Positions 47,129 to 55,620 of a stretch of DNA of 64,000 bases are shown here, piece after piece. This stretch comes from Vreelandella profundi (GTDB lineage Bacteria; Pseudomonadota; Gammaproteobacteria; Pseudomonadales; Halomonadaceae), in the NCBI RefSeq assembly GCF_019722725.1, contig NZ_CP077941.1, positions 3,472,001 through 3,536,000 on the forward strand, written 5' to 3'. The number at the start of each line of letters is the position of its first letter. Positions within the stretch are counted from its first letter, which is position 1. The translations under genes were made by a program, and so were the position numbers. The notes under the pieces are model-generated. The model made no database searches. It was not told the DNA's origin and saw nothing but the letters and a program-made list of their open reading frames with translations.

Positions 47129-48030
47129 GACTCTCCTTTTTGCTCATGCTGTGTGGCAATGGCAATAATACGTTGCAGGCTCTCTCGCTCCTGAGCCTGG
47201 TGTTGCGCCCGGGACTCCTCGCTCCAGCGGTAAAAGCCGCGCCCGGTCTTGGCACCTAGACGCCCCTGGGCAACATAATCTTCAAGCAGCGCAGCAGGTT
47301 CATCACGCGCATCAAGATCTGGATAAAGGTAGCGAGCGATATTCAGGTGAATATCTAGCCCGTTAAGGTCGCGCTGGCATAGCGGGCCATTGAGCGCCAT
47401 GCGCACGCCGATGGAGTACTGCACGATGTCATCCAGCGCCTCGGCCTCTACCACGCCTTTCTCTAATAGCGAGAGGCATTCACGCATAATGGCATGCTGA
47501 ATTCGATTGGCGACAAACCCAGGCACGCAGGTATTGAGCACCGCCGGGCGTTTTCCCAACTGTTTTAGCCAGCGACACGTCGTCTCCACGACCGCAGCCT
47601 CCGTATGGCTACCGGGAACCACTTCTACGGTAGGAACAATGTCTGCCGGATTAAAGAAGTGCGTACCTAGAAAACGTTGCGGTAGGCGCAGGCTGCTCCC
47701 GATATCATCAATAGGGATACCCGAGGTATTGGTCATTATGATCGTGGTATCGGCCACGCTGGCCTCGATTTGGGCCACGACCTTCTGCTTGATGGCAATA
47801 TTCTCGGTCACGCTTTCGATCACAAAATCTGGGGCCTGATTCATCTTCAACTGAGTGGTGAAACAAACGTTAGCAGCGCACGCCCCCATACTCAGGCGGC
47901 TGGCTTCCAGCACCTGCGGGTTGGTATCCACCACCACGACGTAAACACCCTGCGCGGCCATCAACTTAGCTAACGTGGTGCCCATTGTGCCGGCTCCCAC
48001 CACGACAGCTTGCAATGAATCTTGTTGCAT
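47125..48030 (-). CDS. 3-Hydroxyacyl-CoA dehydrogenase family protein
   Basis: A 301-residue NAD-dependent dehydrogenase. The N-terminal Rossmann domain has VVVGAGTMGTTLAKLMAAQG and the acidic VVVVDTNP; the catalytic His is in GTHFFNPADIVPTVEVVPG, and the C-terminal domain begins PGFVANRIQHAIMRE. Members of this group oxidise 3-hydroxyacyl-CoAs or free 3-hydroxy acids. The ATG at 48030 has AAGGGAG upstream; the in-frame start at 48048 does not. First gene of the leftward arm of the cluster, divergent from the AtoE-like permease with a palindromic operator between. Confidence 0.87.
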   Translation of the reverse strand: MQQDSLQAVVVGAGTMGTTLAKLMAAQGVYVVVVDTNPQVLEASRLSMGACAANVCFTTQLKMNQAPDFVIESVTENIAIKQKVVAQIEASVADTTIIMTNTSGIPIDDIGSSLRLPQRFLGTHFFNPADIVPTVEVVPGSHTEAAVVETTCRWLKQLGKRPAVLNTCVPGFVANRIQHAIMRECLSLLEKGVVEAEALDDIVQYSIGVRMALNGPLCQRDLNGLDIHLNIARYLYPDLDARDEPAALLEDYVAQGRLGAKTGRGFYRWSEESRAQHQAQERESLQRIIAIATQHEQKGES

Positions 48031-48140
48031 TAGCTTTGCTCCCTTCACGGCGTCTGATCAGCTTTTTAGTTAGACCTAGACAAACGTCGCATTGAATAAA
48101 ATCATAAGCGGGTTAACTATGACACCAATAAACGAACTTA

Positions 48141-48157
48141 TGTACGCTGTGCGCACA
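48141..48157. promoter_or_regulatory. IclR-type operator between the divergent arms of the cluster
   Basis: TGTACGCTGTGCGCACA, a near-perfect palindrome GTACGC-TGT-GCGCAC, lies 44 bp upstream of the AtoE-like permease and 111 bp upstream of the dehydrogenase. The exact reverse complement of this 17-mer occurs upstream of tctC at 55421-55437. A 17-base identity between two promoters in 64 kb is unlikely by chance. Confidence 0.75.
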
Positions 48158-48200
48158 TAGTAGACAATGTCGAATATGCCGACAATAGGGGTATTTACCA

Positions 48201-49535
48201 ATGAATGCGCTGGCCAATTTCTTCACCCGGCTCGTTAATCGTTATATGCCTGACCCTCTGGTCATTGCCATACTGCTGACCGTGCTGACCATGCTATTGG
48301 CCATGTTGATGCAGGGCACCAGCCCATTGGATGCGGTGCGTTATTGGGGCAACGGATTCTGGGACTTACTCGCGTTTAGCATGCAGATGACGGTTATTCT
48401 TTTAGCGGGTTATATTCTAGCCAAAACGCCGCTAGTAGACGGTTCCCTTAACCGTATCGCTGCGCGCGTTAAAACACCCTTTATGGCGATTGTCGTCGCG
48501 ACCCTGGTGGGCGGTATCGGGAGCTGGTTGAACTGGGGGTTCGGGCTGGTGATCGGCGGAATCGTTGCCCAGAAGCTGGCGCTGAACGTGAAAGGCCTGC
48601 ACTACCCTCTGGTGATTGCCGCCGCGTATTCTGGCTTTGCGCTTTATGGCATTGGCCTGTCGGGTAGCGTGCCGCTGCTGATTGCCACCGAAGGGCACTT
48701 TCTGCAGGACACTATCGGCCTGATACCGCTTAGCGAAACAATCTTCTCTCCTATTCTTTTGATCACCAGCGCCTTTATTCTTCTCACCCTGCCCTTTTTC
48801 AATGCTTGGCTGCACCCTAAAAAAGCCGCAGACATTGTTGAAATCGATCCAAGCTCAGTCGCTAAACCTTCCGAAGTCCCTCTTGCTAAAGGCGAAAAAG
48901 CCACCGTTGCTGAGCGCATGAATCACAGCAGATGGGTGGGCATCGGTATTGGCTTGCTAGGGATGCTGTATATCGCGCTGTATGCGTTTGATGGCGGTTC
49001 GCTAAACCTTAATACGGTCAACTTCGCTTTCCTTTTCCTCGGCATACTGCTGTTTGCGTCACCGGCCCATTACCTAGCTGCCTTGGCAGACGGGGTGCGC
49101 ATCGTTTCCGGCATCATCGTGCAATATCCTTTTTACGCGGGGATCATGGGCATTTTGGTCGGCTCGGGCTTAGTAGTGTCGTTCGCCAATACTTTTGTGG
49201 ATATCTCCAGCGCACAAACACTGCCTATCTGGTCGTTTATCAGCGGCGGCATTATCAACCTGTTAGCCCCTTCCGGTGGCGGTCAGTGGGCGGTTCAAGG
49301 TCCAGTTATGGTGCAAGCCGCAACACAACTAGGTGCTTCCCAGGCAGCGACGGCACTGGCCGTACAGATAGGCGATCAATGGACCAACATGGTTCAGCCG
49401 TTTTGGATTCTCCCGGTACTGGCTATCTCAGGCTTGAAGTTACGCGACGTGATGGGCTATATGGTGCTAATCCTGATTTATCTGGGAATCATCTATGCCA
49501 GCGCCGTACTGATCTGGGGCTATCTTGGCGCCTAA
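48201..49535 (+). CDS. AtoE-like short-chain fatty acid transporter
   Basis: A 444-residue membrane protein of the short-chain fatty acid transporter family (AtoE, PF02667), with about 12 helices. Diagnostic parts are ALANFFTRLVNRYMPDPLVI, LVGGIGSWLNWGFGLVIGG, and LLAPSGGGQWAVQGPVM followed by QIGDQWTNMVQPFWILP. It probably imports a small carboxylate for the adjoining enzymes. AGGGG lies before the ATG. First gene of the rightward arm. Confidence 0.9.
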   Translation: MNALANFFTRLVNRYMPDPLVIAILLTVLTMLLAMLMQGTSPLDAVRYWGNGFWDLLAFSMQMTVILLAGYILAKTPLVDGSLNRIAARVKTPFMAIVVATLVGGIGSWLNWGFGLVIGGIVAQKLALNVKGLHYPLVIAAAYSGFALYGIGLSGSVPLLIATEGHFLQDTIGLIPLSETIFSPILLITSAFILLTLPFFNAWLHPKKAADIVEIDPSSVAKPSEVPLAKGEKATVAERMNHSRWVGIGIGLLGMLYIALYAFDGGSLNLNTVNFAFLFLGILLFASPAHYLAALADGVRIVSGIIVQYPFYAGIMGILVGSGLVVSFANTFVDISSAQTLPIWSFISGGIINLLAPSGGGQWAVQGPVMVQAATQLGASQAATALAVQIGDQWTNMVQPFWILPVLAISGLKLRDVMGYMVLILIYLGIIYASAVLIWGYLGA

Positions 49536-49572
49536 TGAGCGCTGCTGACTAATCTTATTAAAGGATTCGCGT

Positions 49573-49869
49573 ATGCCCTTTCTCATCGAAACGTTCGACA
49601 AGCCAGACCACCAGGTGCTACGCCTGGAAGTGCGCCAGGCTCACTTAGAGTATCTGGACGCCAACGTCACATTATTGTTGGCCTGTGGTGCCAAGCTTTC
49701 TGATGACGGCACCACGGCTTCTGGCGGCCTTTATTTAGTCGATCTAGACAGCCGCGAAGAGGCTGAGCGCTTTATTCAGGCTGACCCCTTCCATGAAGCG
49801 GAGCTATTCGCCGAGGTCAACATCGTGCGCTGGCGGCAAGCCTACCTAAATCGCCAAAACACTCTGTAA
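49573..49869 (+). CDS. YciI-family protein
   Basis: A 98-residue ferredoxin-fold protein of the YciI family. The conserved pattern is RQAHLEYLDANV, then a strand LLACGAKLSDDG, SGGLYLVDLDSREEAERFI and the DPFHEAELF block. Some members (TftG) dehydrochlorinate chloro-lactone intermediates of aromatic degradation, but most have no known role. AAGGA lies before the ATG. It sits between the AtoE-like permease and a muconolactone-isomerase-like gene. Confidence 0.85.
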   Translation: MPFLIETFDKPDHQVLRLEVRQAHLEYLDANVTLLLACGAKLSDDGTTASGGLYLVDLDSREEAERFIQADPFHEAELFAEVNIVRWRQAYLNRQNTL

Positions 49870-49892
49870 CGCTAACCCAAGGGAGACGTACG

Positions 49893-50183
49893 ATGCTGTT
49901 TCATGTGGAAATGATCGTAAAACTACCGCCGGATATGCCAGCCGAGCAAGCCGCTGAGATTAAATCGAAAGAAAAAGCCTACTCTCAGGAATTACAGCGC
50001 CAGGGTAAGTGGCGCCATCTTTGGCGGGTGGCGGGCAGTTACGCCAATGTCAGCATTTTTGACGTTGATGACAACGCGGAACTTCAAGATCTTATTAGCG
50101 GTTTACCCCTGTTTCCTTATATGGATATCCAGGTAAAGCCGCTGTGTAAGCATCCTTCGTCAGTTCACGAGAACGATGCATAA
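49893..50183 (+). CDS. Muconolactone delta-isomerase-like protein
   Basis: A 96-residue protein of the CatC family (PF02426): MLFHVEMIVKLPPDMPAEQA, EKAYSQELQRQGKWRHLWRV, NVSIFDVDDNAELQDL and the C-terminal LPLFPYMDIQVKPLCKHPSS all match muconolactone isomerases. There is no catA or catB in the window, so it may act on a related lactone produced in this cluster. AGGGAGA precedes the ATG. Confidence 0.88.
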   Translation: MLFHVEMIVKLPPDMPAEQAAEIKSKEKAYSQELQRQGKWRHLWRVAGSYANVSIFDVDDNAELQDLISGLPLFPYMDIQVKPLCKHPSSVHENDA

Positions 50184-50248
50184 AAAACACTTATTGCTTG
50201 CCCGCTAAGCGCAGGCTCACTTGATCGACATAGGCTGGAAATATCGGA

Positions 50249-50992
50249 ATGAGTCAACACTCTGCTCAACACGAAAACACCTTACAACACTGCGCGGTGG
50301 TTACCGGCGGGGCCAGAAACATTGGCGAAGCTATCGCCTTACGCCTACAACAGGATGGCTATCAGGTTATCGTAGTGGATATCGTCGAGCCGGAGGCGGC
50401 TTCGTTGAAAGCGCATGCGCGTCAAGTCGACCTTTCCGATGCCGATGCCACTCGGCGCGTGATGGCTGAGATTGCCGAACGCTATTCGGTGACCCGGCTG
50501 GTCAATAATGTCGGTATTGTGGCACCGGCACTGCTTGAGGAAGTGCAGCTTGAGGACTTTGATAAATTAATGCACTTAAATGCGCGCTCAGCGCTGGTCT
50601 GCACCCAGGCGCTGCTGCCGGCCATGAAAGCCAACGGCATGGGCCGCATCGTGTTGAATACCAGCCGTGTCGTGCTTGGCAAAGAAGCCCGTACAGTTTA
50701 CAGCGCCACAAAGGGAGCGCTGCAGTCTATGGCCAGAACCTGGGCGCTAGAGCTTGCTCAGCATAACATCACGGTCAACTGCGTTGCCCCCGGCCCCATC
50801 GCGACCAGCGCGTTCTGGCAAAACAATCCGCCTGACTCTGAGCGTGCCCGTCGTATCATTGATAATATTCCCCTGCAGCGCATGGGCCAGCCTGAAGATG
50901 TCGCCCAAGCGGTCAGTTTCTATTGTGACGAGCGCAGCGGGTTCATTACGGGCCAGACGCTGTTCGTGTGTGGCGGCGTCACCGTCGGCTAA
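50249..50992 (+). CDS. Short-chain dehydrogenase/reductase
   Basis: A 247-residue SDR of the classical type. The cofactor motif is VVTGGARNIGEAIAL, the NNVG motif LVNNVGIVAP, the catalytic Ser in LNTSRVVLG, and the Tyr-x-x-x-Lys in VYSATKGALQSM. The C-terminus GFITGQTLFVCGGVTVG is typical. The acidic VVDIVEP after strand 2 suggests NAD rather than NADP. Substrate unknown. It converges with the CoA-transferase gene, the stops being 7 bp apart. Confidence 0.88.
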   Translation: MSQHSAQHENTLQHCAVVTGGARNIGEAIALRLQQDGYQVIVVDIVEPEAASLKAHARQVDLSDADATRRVMAEIAERYSVTRLVNNVGIVAPALLEEVQLEDFDKLMHLNARSALVCTQALLPAMKANGMGRIVLNTSRVVLGKEARTVYSATKGALQSMARTWALELAQHNITVNCVAPGPIATSAFWQNNPPDSERARRIIDNIPLQRMGQPEDVAQAVSFYCDERSGFITGQTLFVCGGVTVG

Positions 50993-50999
50993 CAGGTGG

Positions 51000-52226
51000 T
51001 TATTTCACCACGCCTTTTTGACGCAGAGCGCTGATATCTAGAGCGCTCTTGCGCAGTAAATTGTGCAGAATCTGATCCGTATCTTCGCCTAATTTAGGCG
51101 GAGGCTTGCGATATTCCAGGGGTGTCTTGGAATACTTAATAGGATTAGCCACACCGGGCACGTCGCCCATTTCAGATGCCAACGCTATCTTCATATTACG
51201 CGCTTGAACCTGCGGGTCATTAAACACCTGAGCAATCGTCTGAATAGGCCCACAGGGCACGCTGATGGCACTCAAGGCAGCTATCCATTCACCGCTGGTG
51301 CGCGTTCGCGTGATCGCCACCATGATCGGGATTAGCTCTAGCCGATGCTTTACCCGCTCAGGGTTGGTACTAAAGCGCGCATCCACGGCTAACTCTGGCC
51401 GCTCTATCGCCTCGCAAAACCGCTTAAACTGCCCATCGTTGCCGATGGCGATGATCACTTTTTCGCCGTCGGCGGTCGGAAACGGTTGGTAAGGCACGAG
51501 ATTAGGGTGGTACTCGCCGGTACGGGCTGGAGAATTCCCGCTGCAAAAATAATTAAGCGCCTGATTAGCCAGCCAGCTGACCTGCACATCGAGCAATGCC
51601 ATATCAATGTACTGCCCCTCCCCGGTCAAGTGCCGGTGATGCAGGGCACCGAGAATAGCAATGGTGGCATTCATACCAGTGGTCAGGTCGGAGACGGCCA
51701 TGCCGACGCGCTGCGGCCCGGCGCCAGGCTCCCCATCGGCGGCACCGGTAATGCTCATTAGCCCCGCCTGAGCTTGGATCAAATAGTCATAGCCGGCCAT
51801 AGAGGCCATGGGCCCCGTCTGACCGAAGCCGGTGATCGAGCAGTAAATTAAGCGCGGATTAATGGCCTCTAACGTGGCGTAATCGAGCCCTTTACGCGCA
51901 AGCCCGCCACTCTTAAAGTTCTCAACCAAAATATCGCTCTGTGCTGCCAGCTCACGCACCAACGCCTGCCCTTCCGGCTGGCTAATATCGACCGTTACCG
52001 AATGCTTGCCGCGGTTGGCCGAAAGATAATAGGCCGACTCAGCGGTATCATTGCCCTGGCTATCTTTTAGCCAGGGAGGGCCCCAGTGACGCGTATCATC
52101 ACCCAGCGTTGGGTGCTCAATCTTAACAACCTCCGCCCCCATATCAGCCAGTATCTGCGTGCACCAGGGACCGGCCATCACTCGGCTTAAATCCAGTACT
52201 CGTAAGCCTGTCAGTGGTCCCGCCAT
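51000..52226 (-). CDS. CaiB/BaiF-family (class III) CoA-transferase
   Basis: A 408-residue type III acyl-CoA transferase. The N-terminus PLTGLRVLDLSRVMAGPWCTQILADMGAEV is characteristic; next come VKIEHPTLGDDTRHWGPP, SANRGKHSVTVDI and the region with LVENFKSGGLARKGL. Such enzymes move CoA between carboxylic acids such as succinate, formate or mesaconate. The gene lies 35 bp after tctA on the same strand, probably the last gene of the tctCBA unit. It would activate the imported or derived acid. AGGAGA before the ATG. Confidence 0.88.
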   Translation of the reverse strand: MAGPLTGLRVLDLSRVMAGPWCTQILADMGAEVVKIEHPTLGDDTRHWGPPWLKDSQGNDTAESAYYLSANRGKHSVTVDISQPEGQALVRELAAQSDILVENFKSGGLARKGLDYATLEAINPRLIYCSITGFGQTGPMASMAGYDYLIQAQAGLMSITGAADGEPGAGPQRVGMAVSDLTTGMNATIAILGALHHRHLTGEGQYIDMALLDVQVSWLANQALNYFCSGNSPARTGEYHPNLVPYQPFPTADGEKVIIAIGNDGQFKRFCEAIERPELAVDARFSTNPERVKHRLELIPIMVAITRTRTSGEWIAALSAISVPCGPIQTIAQVFNDPQVQARNMKIALASEMGDVPGVANPIKYSKTPLEYRKPPPKLGEDTDQILHNLLRKSALDISALRQKGVVK

Positions 52227-52261
52227 CGCGCCGTCTCCTGCCGAGTGTTATTTGGCCGCTA

Positions 52262-53767
52262 TTAGGCGCTCGTTGACGTCGAATCGTCTTGCTTTGCCTT
52301 GCGGCGCGCCTCTACAAAGCGATACAGCGCCAGGGCAATAGAGCCGACCGTCAGTGCGATGAAGACCCAAGTGATAGGACCACGCACAAAAATCGACAGA
52401 TCGTTAGACCCAATTAACAGCGAGCGACGCAGGTTATCTTCAAACATCGGGCCAAGAATAAAGCCGATAAGAAATGGCGCTGCGGGTATACCAGCACGAT
52501 TAAATATATAGCCCATCACCCCGAAGGCCACCATTAACCCTATATCAAAGGCGTCGTTATTGACGGCATAAGAGCCGTAGACACAGAACATCAGTACGAT
52601 AGGAAATAGAATCGACTTAGGAATATCCGCAATTAACGAGAAGTACTTGATAGCGACATTGCCCACCACAAGCAAGATAACGGAGCTAAGCATAATACCC
52701 ATGAAAAGTGCATAGATGAGTGGCAAGTTCTCCTGGAACATAATCGGCCCAGGCGTCAGACCATGCACCATAAAGGCACCCAGGATGATCGCGGTGATAA
52801 CATCGCCGGGAATCCCGAGCGAAAGCAGCGGAATCATCGTAGCGCCCGCAACGCCGTTGTTACCGGCCTCGGCTGCGGCCACCCCTTCAACCTCGCCTTT
52901 ACCGAAATTGGCTTTATTAGGAGATCGACGCCGCGCATCGCTATAAGAAATAAAAGCCGCTGCGGTGGCTCCCGTACCGGGAATTGCCCCAATAACGACG
53001 CCGATCAAACTTCCGCGAACGATACTTTTCATGCAGCGCTTAAGCTCAGCAAAGGTCAAACCAACGCCGCTTGCTTTCGCTTTAATATGCGGTATTGCCT
53101 TCTTACGATAAAACTCCATGATCTCCGGTATCGCGAAAAGACCAATCAGCAGCGGGATAAAAGAGATGCTATCCATCAAGTTATAGTTATCAAACGTCAG
53201 GCGCTGCGAACCGAATACGCTGTCTAATCCTACTAAAGAGAGCAGCATGCCCAACAACGCGGCCATCAGCCCTTTAATCATGGAACCGCTAGCGAGCGAA
53301 ATAATGATGGTCAATGAAAAGCAGATCAGCCAGAAGAATTCGGGGGCTCCGAAATTAAGCGCAATCTTGGCAAGATAAGCAGCAAAGAAGATCAGGGCGA
53401 TATTGGAGATAAAATCGGCAATCACCGACGAATAAAGCGCCGCCTTCAGGGCTTTTTTCGCATGCCCCTGTTGCGCCATCGGATAGCCGTCAAGCAGCGT
53501 ACAGGCCGAGGCAGGAGAACCTGGCGTGCGTATCAATATAGCGGTAATCGAACCACCGTACATACCGCCTTTATAAATGCCGACCAACAGTAAAATAGCG
53601 GCGATGGGCTGCATTGAGAAGGTAAAAGGCAGCGCCAGTGCTACCGCCATCGTTGCGGTCAGCCCTGGAATTGACCCGACCACGACGCCAATAACCACGC
53701 CTGCTGCAATCGCCAGGAAGTTTTGCACGCTAAAGAATAACTGTATGACTTCCGAAAAATTTTCCAT
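52262..53767 (-). CDS. tctA: Tripartite tricarboxylate transporter large permease TctA
   Basis: A 501-residue membrane protein with about 11-12 helices. Family blocks: GVVVGSIPGLTATMAVALALP, GSITAILIRTPGSPASACTLLDGYPM, RGSLIGVVIGAIPGTGATAAAF, and GAFMVHGLTPGP. It is the main transport subunit, driven by a cation gradient. It begins 55 bp after tctB. Confidence 0.93.
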   Translation of the reverse strand: MENFSEVIQLFFSVQNFLAIAAGVVIGVVVGSIPGLTATMAVALALPFTFSMQPIAAILLLVGIYKGGMYGGSITAILIRTPGSPASACTLLDGYPMAQQGHAKKALKAALYSSVIADFISNIALIFFAAYLAKIALNFGAPEFFWLICFSLTIIISLASGSMIKGLMAALLGMLLSLVGLDSVFGSQRLTFDNYNLMDSISFIPLLIGLFAIPEIMEFYRKKAIPHIKAKASGVGLTFAELKRCMKSIVRGSLIGVVIGAIPGTGATAAAFISYSDARRRSPNKANFGKGEVEGVAAAEAGNNGVAGATMIPLLSLGIPGDVITAIILGAFMVHGLTPGPIMFQENLPLIYALFMGIMLSSVILLVVGNVAIKYFSLIADIPKSILFPIVLMFCVYGSYAVNNDAFDIGLMVAFGVMGYIFNRAGIPAAPFLIGFILGPMFEDNLRRSLLIGSNDLSIFVRGPITWVFIALTVGSIALALYRFVEARRKAKQDDSTSTSA

Positions 53768-53822
53768 AGTTCACCTAGAGTGGTTCACCAACAATAGTTA
53801 ACCTAAAACAATAATGAGCGAC

Positions 53823-54329
53823 TTAGTGCCAATACGGCATTATCGGAAGCGGCACATTCATTACTTCAGCAAATAAGAGTGTCACGACGATCGGAAACAA
53901 AAATGCCATGCTATATACCCACCACGTGCGAACAGGGTGCGCCACAAATAAGACAACGGTTGCCAAAATGCCGCAGAATACCGCGCCTAACGTTTCAAAA
54001 AAGCCGATATAAATCGCTAATGAAGCGACCATCATGATGAAGCGCAGTGACGAACCTTTTTCTATCCTCCGTTCATCCTCCTCGGGGCTGGATTCCACCA
54101 GCAAACCTTGAAAGATGAGAAGGATAGAAAACAGCAGTATCAACCAGCCCACGATGTTCGGCAGCCAGCGAGGTGACATCATCGGATTTTGCAAAATCGC
54201 CGGCTCATTGATGTAGTTGGGCACAAGGTAAAAAACCAGCACCGCGGAAAAGCCCAATAGAGCAATCCCCGCGATCACATCACTGGCGTCTTTTATCTTC
54301 ACCCTGCGCTTGGGGTCCGATGTCGTCAT
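53823..54329 (-). CDS. tctB: Tripartite tricarboxylate transporter small permease TctB
   Basis: A 168-residue membrane protein with four hydrophobic segments, the small partner of TctA. The poorly conserved family is recognised from DVIAGIALLGFSAVLVFYLVP, the MSPRWLPNIVGW stretch and position. The ATG at 54329 has GGAGAAGG upstream; the in-frame TTG at 54344 is itself part of that ribosome site. Confidence 0.88.
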   Translation of the reverse strand: MTTSDPKRRVKIKDASDVIAGIALLGFSAVLVFYLVPNYINEPAILQNPMMSPRWLPNIVGWLILLFSILLIFQGLLVESSPEEDERRIEKGSSLRFIMMVASLAIYIGFFETLGAVFCGILATVVLFVAHPVRTWWVYSMAFLFPIVVTLLFAEVMNVPLPIMPYWH

Positions 54330-54340
54330 CGCTACCTTCT

Positions 54341-54380
54341 CCAAAGAAACAAGAGAGGCGAGGGCATCAGCCCTCGCCTC
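54341..54380 (-). terminator. Strong hairpin between tctC and tctB
   Basis: A perfect 11-bp stem (GAGGCGAGGGC 54355-54365 / GCCCTCGCCTC 54370-54380), loop of 4, followed on the minus strand by TCTTGTTTCTTT. Terminator-like, inside the tct operon directly after the binding-protein gene; probably a partial terminator. Confidence 0.75.
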
Positions 54381-54406
54381 AATACTAAATTAATGAATGA
54401 CTTCGC

Positions 54407-55393
54407 TTACTGGCTGATACCCGCCTGCTCAGCAACCGCTTCCCAGCGCTGTAAGTCATCAATGATGAACTGCTTAAACTCGTCACCGGCCACTTTGCCC
54501 GGCTCCGCACCTAGCTGTTTGGCGAAGTCCAGGAACTCTTCCCGCTGCATGACATTGGCCAATGCATCTTGCATAACGCTTTGGGCTTCTTCTGGGAACG
54601 AGCTTTGGGCAATCAGACCAAACCATGCGGTGGTAACAAATTGATCAAGATTATATTCACCGATTTCCGACAGTGTGGGAACATCCGGTAAATACTCAGA
54701 ACGCTCGGCTGAAGTAACGGCCAGCGCGCGTAAGTCACCCGAACGGATGTGCGAAAGCACGGTTGGCATGTTCTCGAAAGAAACATCCACATCGCCACCT
54801 AACAGTGCCGGAAGCGATGCACCACTGCCGGCAAAAGGTACTGCCGTCATGTTGGTATCGGTCAATGTTTTGAACAGCTCACCCGACATGTGGATAGAGC
54901 TGCCCACGCCGCTGTGACTAAACGTCATGTTTTCTTCTTTCGCTGCCTCGATAAACTCGATAACGTTCTGGTAAGGGCTATCTGCCGGCACGACCATGAC
55001 GTTCGGGATATCGACCATGTTTTGTAGGAAAACAAAATCCTCGACCGGATCATAGGTCAGGCCTGGATAAATCGCGGCGCCAATAGTGTGTCCCGGTGAT
55101 GCCATCAGCAGCGTGTGATCGGCATCACGCCCGCCGCGAGCGACTCGACCAGTTCCTACCGTGGAGCCCGCCCCAGGACGGTTTTCGACAATCACGTTGG
55201 CGTCCAGCTCTTGCTGAAGCAAATCAGCAACGCGGCGCGACAGCACATCCGTAGTGCCACCCGGTGCATATGGAACAATAAGATGAACATCTTTTGTCGG
55301 CCACTCATCGGCGCTGGCAGTAGATGCCATCAAACCCAGTGCCAGTGCGCCGCTGCAAGCGGCGATGCATGTTGTGCTTAAGATATTTTTCAT
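54407..55393 (-). CDS. tctC: Tripartite tricarboxylate transporter binding protein TctC
   Basis: A 328-residue periplasmic binding protein of the Bug/TctC family. The signal peptide ends around MASTASA-DEWP (about residue 29); mature features are VHLIVPYAPGGTTDVLSRRVADLL, VENRPGAGSTVGTGRVARG, and SHSGVGSSIHMSGELFK. The ATG at 55393 has AGGAAG upstream and starts the signal peptide; the longer frame from 55438 would start inside the upstream operator. First gene of tctCBA-CoA transferase. Ligand unknown. Confidence 0.92.
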   Translation of the reverse strand: MKNILSTTCIAACSGALALGLMASTASADEWPTKDVHLIVPYAPGGTTDVLSRRVADLLQQELDANVIVENRPGAGSTVGTGRVARGGRDADHTLLMASPGHTIGAAIYPGLTYDPVEDFVFLQNMVDIPNVMVVPADSPYQNVIEFIEAAKEENMTFSHSGVGSSIHMSGELFKTLTDTNMTAVPFAGSGASLPALLGGDVDVSFENMPTVLSHIRSGDLRALAVTSAERSEYLPDVPTLSEIGEYNLDQFVTTAWFGLIAQSSFPEEAQSVMQDALANVMQREEFLDFAKQLGAEPGKVAGDEFKQFIIDDLQRWEAVAEQAGISQ

Positions 55394-55420
55394 TTTTTCT
55401 TCCTGTAATGCATTGTTTTT

Positions 55421-55437
55421 TGTGCGCACAGCGTACA
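55421..55437. promoter_or_regulatory. IclR-type operator upstream of tctC
   Basis: TGTGCGCACAGCGTACA, the exact reverse complement of the site at 48141-48157, lying 28 bp before the tctC start. A further CGTAC half-site starts at 55444. It links the tct arm to the 46-51 kb arms. Confidence 0.75.
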
Positions 55438-55554
55438 AGTATTCGTACTACATACAACAAGATTACTTCTTTGTCCCCCCTGAGCAAAACACAACTTTAG
55501 TATATGAAGCCGGCAGGGCGATCCAGACGGCGGGCGCTTTAGATAATCAAATAC

Positions 55555-55577
55555 AATAGTTCGCATAGCGAACTATT
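55555..55577. promoter_or_regulatory. Perfect palindrome upstream of the IclR gene
   Basis: Ten-bp perfect arms (AATAGTTCGC / GCGAACTATT) around ATA, 43 bp before the IclR-regulator start. The core GTTCGC-N3-GCGAAC matches the GTnCGC-N3-GCGnAC form of the two other cluster sites, which points to autoregulation and to this regulator as the common factor. Confidence 0.75.
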
Positions 55578-55620
55578 TTACAGTACTCTTTTAGTGACTT
55601 AAAAATAACGGATAGTAAAC

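Noticed and set aside
46100..48030. Carnitine degradation (dehydrogenase plus transporter)
   Set aside because: The 3-hydroxyacyl-CoA dehydrogenase relative lacks the partner genes (BKACE, thioesterase) expected in known carnitine clusters.
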